This document shows positions 59,948 through 64,000 of a stretch of 64,000 nucleotides of DNA, in pieces. Source of the stretch: a virus. Position numbers and translations under genes: made by a program. The notes beneath the pieces were generated by a model. That model was not told where the DNA came from and searched no databases. It worked only from the letters and a program-made list of their open reading frames with translations. How positions within the stretch are numbered: the stretch's first letter is position 1; each line of letters begins with the position of its first letter. Where the stretch lies: positions 1 through 64,000 of IMG/VR virus record IMGVR_UViG_3300046028_006919. One strand, written 5' to 3'.

Positions 59948-60604
59948 ATTTTTTCTTTTTTTTACTTCATTTAATCTGTCCCAATGATATCCACCAGCAG
60001 TTTTTTGTTTACCATCAAGACAACCTTGAATATCACCTTTACCTAACCATCTTTTAGCTTCGTTAATACTTTTAAAAATTTGATTAGTTTCAACACACTT
60101 AATAATAGAATAAACTCTTTTTTCTAAATTAGCTTTTGCGTTATTTTGTTTATGTTCTTCAGTATGTGTTTTACCAGAATGAGATATTTTAAGTTTTTCT
60201 TTAGTTTCTTTTGAATGATTATATTCACCTTTTTGTCTATAAACTCTTTTTTTTCGACTAACCATTTGTTTTTTAACATATTCTGGGTCAGACCATAGTT
60301 TTTTACTTACTTTAGATAAATGTTCAATAGATGATGTTAAACCACCATCACCACCCTTAGTTATATTGTAACCAACCAAAATATCTGTAGAATTATATTC
60401 TTTTATCCAGTATTGTTCTCTCGCTTTAAGTTCATCTTTATTTAAACATGTTTCAAGTATTTCTTTTTTAAAATTTTCTTTACCATATTTTTTAATAGAC
60501 CTAGTTATTAATAAACCAGAACCAATGTAATTTGGTGTATTTTTTTCATCTTTACCAATGTAAATTTTACCATTAATTAAATTTGTTGTTTTATATATTA
60601 TCAT
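59942..60604 (-). CDS. GIY-YIG homing endonuclease with NUMOD, 220 aa
   Basis: N-terminal GIY-YIG domain (IIYKTTNLINGKIYIGKDEK; PNYIGSG; E-x-N in EQYWIKEYNS). The region HSKETKEKLKISHSGKTHTE is a NUMOD3-type DNA-binding repeat, and VETNQIFKSINEAKRWLGKG resembles NUMOD1/IENR1. It is free-standing between the HAD_SAK gene and the macro/NADAR genes. Preceded by the TATTTATTAATAAA motif. Confidence 0.9.
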   Translation of the reverse strand: MIIYKTTNLINGKIYIGKDEKNTPNYIGSGLLITRSIKKYGKENFKKEILETCLNKDELKAREQYWIKEYNSTDILVGYNITKGGDGGLTSSIEHLSKVSKKLWSDPEYVKKQMVSRKKRVYRQKGEYNHSKETKEKLKISHSGKTHTEEHKQNNAKANLEKRVYSIIKCVETNQIFKSINEAKRWLGKGDIQGCLDGKQKTAGGYHWDRLNEVKKRKNI

Positions 60605-60607
60605 ATT

Positions 60608-60632
60608 ATTTGTTTATTAATAAATATCACGA
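60608..60632 (-). promoter_or_regulatory. TATTTATTAATAAA motif upstream of the GIY-YIG gene
   Basis: CGTGATATTTATTAATAAAC, 8 nt before the ATG. Confidence 0.5.
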
Positions 60633-60667
60633 ACCATATAAAAAAACAACTATAGGGTTAATTTTTA

Positions 60668-61336
60668 TTAAGGTTTATAATTAACAATCGTCACATCTTC
60701 ACCATTCATTTCTTCTTGGATAATTCTTTCAATAATATCCCAATCACCGTTTGCTAATCCAGCACCTATTTTTGGTAAACCAAACTTTTTACCTTTAAAT
60801 TTAATTACCATATTTTGTATAGACAATCTTAATGCATCATATTTAACCATAACTTCATTATAGTGCGTTTTGTTAAAATGGTACATACCATACAAGTTAA
60901 CAACGATAGGTGTTGTAGTTTCAGTGTAAGTTATTGTACCCAATTTTGATTGGTCCCCCGATGTGGTTGTACAATCAGCAGCATAAGCTTCTGGAAACTT
61001 GTGTTTAATTTGTGGGGCTATACCTGCACCCATCACGCAAAAACAATTACAGCAATGGGCTATAACGTCGTAGTTATCGGCATCCCTAACTAGGTCGCCA
61101 TCAATGTATTTTATCATAGTTAATATTGGTGTTGTAAATTTACGGTACAAGAACACAGTTTCAGCGCTGTATCTTCTTCTACCGTTTATAATTGTTGGAT
61201 TTAAAACCGTATCGATTGTTTTTAATCGATGTTTTCCGATTTTAAGAATGTGTTTTACTATTCCGCTTCTTAGCGTTTTAAATTTCCCAGTCTTTTTGAT
61301 TAGAAAATCAGTTTTTTGGTAATTGTCTTTTAACAT
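60668..61336 (-). CDS. Macrodomain protein with N-terminal extension, 222 aa
   Basis: From residue ~73, MIKYIDGDLVRDADNYDVIA, HCCNCFCVMGAGIAPQIKHK and GLPKIGAGLANGDWDIIERI are the macrodomain ADP-ribose-binding loops. The first ~72 residues are basic and of unknown fold. Macrodomains of this ALC1/DarG-related type can remove ADP-ribose from DNA or protein. Start overlaps the NADAR stop (TAATG). Confidence 0.9.
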   Translation of the reverse strand: MLKDNYQKTDFLIKKTGKFKTLRSGIVKHILKIGKHRLKTIDTVLNPTIINGRRRYSAETVFLYRKFTTPILTMIKYIDGDLVRDADNYDVIAHCCNCFCVMGAGIAPQIKHKFPEAYAADCTTTSGDQSKLGTITYTETTTPIVVNLYGMYHFNKTHYNEVMVKYDALRLSIQNMVIKFKGKKFGLPKIGAGLANGDWDIIERIIQEEMNGEDVTIVNYKP

Positions 61337-61818
61337 TATTTGCTTTCTTCGTCAAATTTATCTCTAACTTTCATAATAGCCTCACCAAGCCAGTTGGTTC
61401 CTTGCCATTTTGTTTTGTCGTTAATGTCTGGGTGTGATTCGTGCATACCAATACCCCAGATTTTATCTTCTGGACTAGCTTCAACTATTTCTAAATTACC
61501 ACTTCGTAACAATTCTTTTTTCATCAAAGGATTTTGACTAAACTTAGCGTAGTTAGCCTCATACACAACTTCACGACATATAGCTTCCCATTTGTCCTTG
61601 TTAAAGTTTTTAACCTTACGTCCGAGAGCTTTTTGTTCTTTAGGTCCTTTGGCATTCATTATTTTGTTGTAAGAATCAACGTCTTCAAACAATAAAGATT
61701 TTTTGGCCATCATGTATTGCTCACAACAGTTGTATTCAACACCATCGATTGTAAAGTTTGAGGGGTACCACTGACTGAATGTGCCACCCCAAAAGAATAT
61801 ATATTTATCTGTTTTCAT
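61336..61818 (-). CDS. NADAR-family N-glycosidase, 160 aa
   Basis: FFWGGTFSQWYPSNFTIDGV, YNCCEQYMMAKKSLLF, GRKVKNFNKDKWEAICREVV and SPEDKIWGIGMHESHPDIND are classic NADAR (YbiA) motifs. NADAR proteins cleave the glycosidic bond of ADP-ribosylated compounds; some reverse DarT-type guanine ADP-ribosylation of DNA. Transcribed with the macrodomain gene, so together they can erase ADP-ribose marks (inference). Confidence 0.92.
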   Translation of the reverse strand: MKTDKYIFFWGGTFSQWYPSNFTIDGVEYNCCEQYMMAKKSLLFEDVDSYNKIMNAKGPKEQKALGRKVKNFNKDKWEAICREVVYEANYAKFSQNPLMKKELLRSGNLEIVEASPEDKIWGIGMHESHPDINDKTKWQGTNWLGEAIMKVRDKFDEESK

Positions 61819-61840
61819 AATTACTAAATTAAAAATTCTA

Positions 61841-62086
61841 TTATTTTTTTGTTTTTATTAATGTTGGTTTAAAAATTAATCTTAGTCCGAACTCTTCGGA
61901 ACCATTAGTGAGCACATCAATCTCATGTCTTGATAAAATATTGTTTTCAACAAATTCAGTCATTAGAACATATTTGTTGCAAACTGCTTTATATAAAACC
62001 ATTAGTTTATCATTTTCCATTTTAAAAAATATATCATCACCATGTTGCGTTTTCTTAACAATTGGTTTTAACATGTTTTTACCCAT
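61841..62086 (-). CDS. Hypothetical protein, 81 aa
   Basis: MGKNMLKPIVKKTQHGDDIF; ends LIFKPTLIKTKK. The start overlaps the nadV stop by 8 nt. Not recognised. Confidence 0.75.
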   Translation of the reverse strand: MGKNMLKPIVKKTQHGDDIFFKMENDKLMVLYKAVCNKYVLMTEFVENNILSRHEIDVLTNGSEEFGLRLIFKPTLIKTKK

Positions 62087-63644
62087 TTAATTTAGCTCGT
62101 TCTCTTACTTCTTCAAAGGTCCATTCTTTAAGGATTTCACCATTTCTGAACACTTCAACCAGTTCGTCGGTTACACTATCGAAATCAGCATCCATCGATG
62201 TAACAGTTCTGTATGTACCATCTTCATTCTTAACCAATTTAAGTTTACCTTGTTTTGATTTTTTAAATGATTTGGTAATGTTGCCATCAGCATCCATTTC
62301 AGTTGGTGATTTAACAATGTTTCTTTCTTCACCATTAACGATTGCAAAACACGCTTTGGTGGCGAAGTTTTGTGTGTCGCGGTTGATGTCAGCTTGTAAC
62401 AATTTACCACCCATACCCAACGCTAAGTTCTCTGGTGAAATACCTTCAAAGTCTAACATTTCATAGATTTCTTTAATTGATTCTAAGTTCACACCATCAC
62501 CTTGGATAACACGCACTTGTGGTGGCAATACTTTGTAACCTTTATCATTCACAGTATATCCGAATTTATCGAACAATATGTGGAAAATCTCTCTTAATGA
62601 ATTGATTACGTGACCTGAGTCAGGTCTGATAACCAATTGATTACCTGGCTCACTTGGTCGTGATAATATAAGGTCAATAAGGTCTTGACCCCAATATTGT
62701 GAACATGCTCTAAAAATGTTGTAAGAATCAGACACACAAGCCACCAAACCAGTTGGGAACATGGTCAACACTTTTCTCATCATTTCCAATTCACCCTCTT
62801 CACCTTTAAGGGTCATGATAGAGTGTTCTGTTGCTGGAATAGATAAACCATAAATGATTTCTGTGTTGTAAATTTCTCTAATCATCTTAGAAGCAATTAC
62901 AGTATCTGAACCCTTGAAATTCACCAAGTGCGCTGAACCACCAATCTTAGCTGATTGAACACTTGATACGCCACGGAACCCAAAGTCATTCAACACAAAG
63001 TCAACCAAGAACTCACGTAACGCAGTGTCATAAGACGTACATTTTTGGAACGCAGAATCAACAATCTTTCTTACTTCTCTAGAAAGAGTAGCAACCGTAA
63101 TAGGGTACCATACTTGAAGCAAGATTGACTCTAAGAAGTTTGTCAACCAAGCACATTCTGGGTCAAGACTTTCAATTGTAAACAACACGTTTTTGGTTTC
63201 AACGACAGTCCCTTCTGGAACAGCTTTGATACTGATAGGTAATTTACCATCATATTTGTCAACGATATAATCAAACTTGCTTCTGTCAAATACATCATCA
63301 CGACCGAAGACACCTAATTTGGTACCTAAGTATTCGTAAGCTTCATCAACTTCTTCTTTTACGATTGCAATACCCTCAAGGTATTGTTTAAGGATAATTT
63401 GTAGACCGTAAAATACAGTGGTATTAAATTTACCACCTCTAGATTCCAAATATGAAATCATTTTGGTCATTTCAACACCGTAGAATCTGTGGTGTGAATA
63501 TTTGTAAGCATCGCTACACAAGATAAGGTTATCTGGTTTAACAAGTACTTTTGATAATACTTTTTGGATTGATTTGATATCATTCAAATCAGCGTTGGCT
63601 AACGCTCTCTCTAGTCTTCTGACTAAGTTTCTTTGTATACTCAT
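62079..63644 (-). CDS. nadV: Nicotinamide phosphoribosyltransferase family (NadV/Nampt; possible Namat), 521 aa
   Basis: NLILCSDAYKYSHHRFYGVE, MISYLESRGGKFNTTVFYGL, DFGFRGVSSVQSAKIGGSAH, VIRPDSGHVINSLREIFHIL and GMGGKLLQADINRDTQNFAT are Nampt landmarks including the substrate-binding Asp and the PRPP site. A ~38-residue N-terminal helical extension is present. Canonical Nampt makes NMN from nicotinamide and PRPP. In NARP1 phages a Nampt homologue joins nicotinamide to ADP-ribose-PP. Partner prs-like gene is 5 kb away. Confidence 0.93.
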   Translation of the reverse strand: MSIQRNLVRRLERALANADLNDIKSIQKVLSKVLVKPDNLILCSDAYKYSHHRFYGVEMTKMISYLESRGGKFNTTVFYGLQIILKQYLEGIAIVKEEVDEAYEYLGTKLGVFGRDDVFDRSKFDYIVDKYDGKLPISIKAVPEGTVVETKNVLFTIESLDPECAWLTNFLESILLQVWYPITVATLSREVRKIVDSAFQKCTSYDTALREFLVDFVLNDFGFRGVSSVQSAKIGGSAHLVNFKGSDTVIASKMIREIYNTEIIYGLSIPATEHSIMTLKGEEGELEMMRKVLTMFPTGLVACVSDSYNIFRACSQYWGQDLIDLILSRPSEPGNQLVIRPDSGHVINSLREIFHILFDKFGYTVNDKGYKVLPPQVRVIQGDGVNLESIKEIYEMLDFEGISPENLALGMGGKLLQADINRDTQNFATKACFAIVNGEERNIVKSPTEMDADGNITKSFKKSKQGKLKLVKNEDGTYRTVTSMDADFDSVTDELVEVFRNGEILKEWTFEEVRERAKLNG

Positions 63645-63646
63645 AA

Positions 63647-64000
63647 TTATTTTATTTTTACGTTTTCAAAATCAACATGTAAGTCAGTAGTAAATTCTTT
63701 CCCATATCTGTTTTTAACAACCTTGATATAAACATTTGGTTCTTTTTTCCAAAACATAAGTTTGTTCAACAATCTAACAAAAAATGTTTTTTCTTTTGAT
63801 TCTTTTCGAGTAACAACTGCAAATATATCCGTAGAATATAACGGAACCTTGTTGGTTTCAACCACACCTTCTTGTGGTTTAAATCGGTTTAATTGAATGC
63901 TAGTAATAACAGCAACACCATAATGTTTAGACAATTCAGATATTTTTTCAAATTGATTTGGTTTAACTTGATAATCAACCACTATTAAATCATAATCCTT
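63647..64000 (-). CDS. Replicative DnaB-type helicase, C-terminal fragment
   Basis: The frame enters from the window edge as KDYDLIVVDYQVKPNQFEKI, whose LIVVDY is a Walker B strand, followed by LSKHYGVAVITSIQLNRF (sensor-like motif of DnaB/RecA) and TDIFAVVTRKESKE, VVKNRYG and FENVKIK. The true start lies outside the window. An internal GTG (at 63982) is not a real start. Confidence 0.8.
   Translation of the reverse strand, partial: KDYDLIVVDYQVKPNQFEKISELSKHYGVAVITSIQLNRFKPQEGVVETNKVPLYSTDIFAVVTRKESKEKTFFVRLLNKLMFWKKEPNVYIKVVKNRYGKEFTTDLHVDFENVKIK

Overview
The window looks like part of a large, AT-rich genome of a lytic bacteriophage infecting a Bacteroidota (probably Flavobacteriia) host. 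Evidence: almost all genes lie on the minus strand and are small and tightly packed. Dozens of intergenic regions carry the Bacteroidota-type promoter (-33 TTTG, -7 TAnnTTTG), with A/T-rich leaders instead of Shine-Dalgarno sites. The window also holds a phage-type sigma factor, a replicative-helicase fragment, free-standing homing endonucleases and many families known mainly from phages. No virion genes were recognised, so this is an accessory/early and metabolic part of the genome.

Layout (transcription runs right to left). (1) 1-22 kb: about 40 small genes, mostly one or two per promoter, each with a near-identical ~34-bp promoter and often an intrinsic terminator. Most are hypothetical. 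Recognisable ones are a stand-alone DnaA domain-IV-like protein, a ParB/sulfiredoxin-fold protein, zinc ribbons, a PhoB-type winged helix, a methyltransferase-like protein and several widespread phage families. Two tRNA-like genes and a palindrome, TGTACACWTTTGTGT, recurring at six sites also lie in the first 23 kb. (2) 22-25 kb: a plus-strand HNH endonuclease, then a tight operon that includes a 15-residue mini-gene duplicating the N-terminus of its neighbour. (3) 25.2-29.2 kb: twenty tandem MORN_2-like mini-genes. Consecutive genes overlap by 11 nt (once 14 nt), so the same bases encode the conserved C-terminus YYAR of one protein and the N-terminus MQDK of the next. (4) 29-40 kb: small membrane, lipoprotein and hypothetical genes, a LemA-like protein and a cyclic-phosphate-processing receiver (cREC) protein. 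(5) 40-64 kb: sigma factor, SmpB, RNase R, IF-3, an Smr-domain protein, phosphoesterases, a GT-B glycosyltransferase, a Thg1-like 3'-5' polymerase, HAD proteins resembling RNA-repair HADs, PRPP synthetase (Prs-like), NadV/Nampt-like, Sir2, macrodomain, NADAR and Nudix proteins, a cluster of aberrant tRNA-like RNAs, two more homing endonucleases and the C-terminus of a DnaB-type helicase.

How the parts may work together (inference). First, the Prs-like and Nampt-like pair with Sir2, macro, NADAR and Nudix proteins suggests NAD+ rebuilding and ADP-ribose clean-up against NAD-depleting or ADP-ribosylating defences. Second, SmpB, RNase R, Smr and IF-3 form an unusual phage-borne ribosome-rescue/translation set. 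Third, Thg1-like, SAK-type HADs and cREC suggest RNA-end repair, possibly acting on the five tRNA-like RNAs whose anticodon arms lack a normal 7-nt loop. Fourth, the MORN-like array is a modular, recombination-tolerant gene family of unknown purpose.
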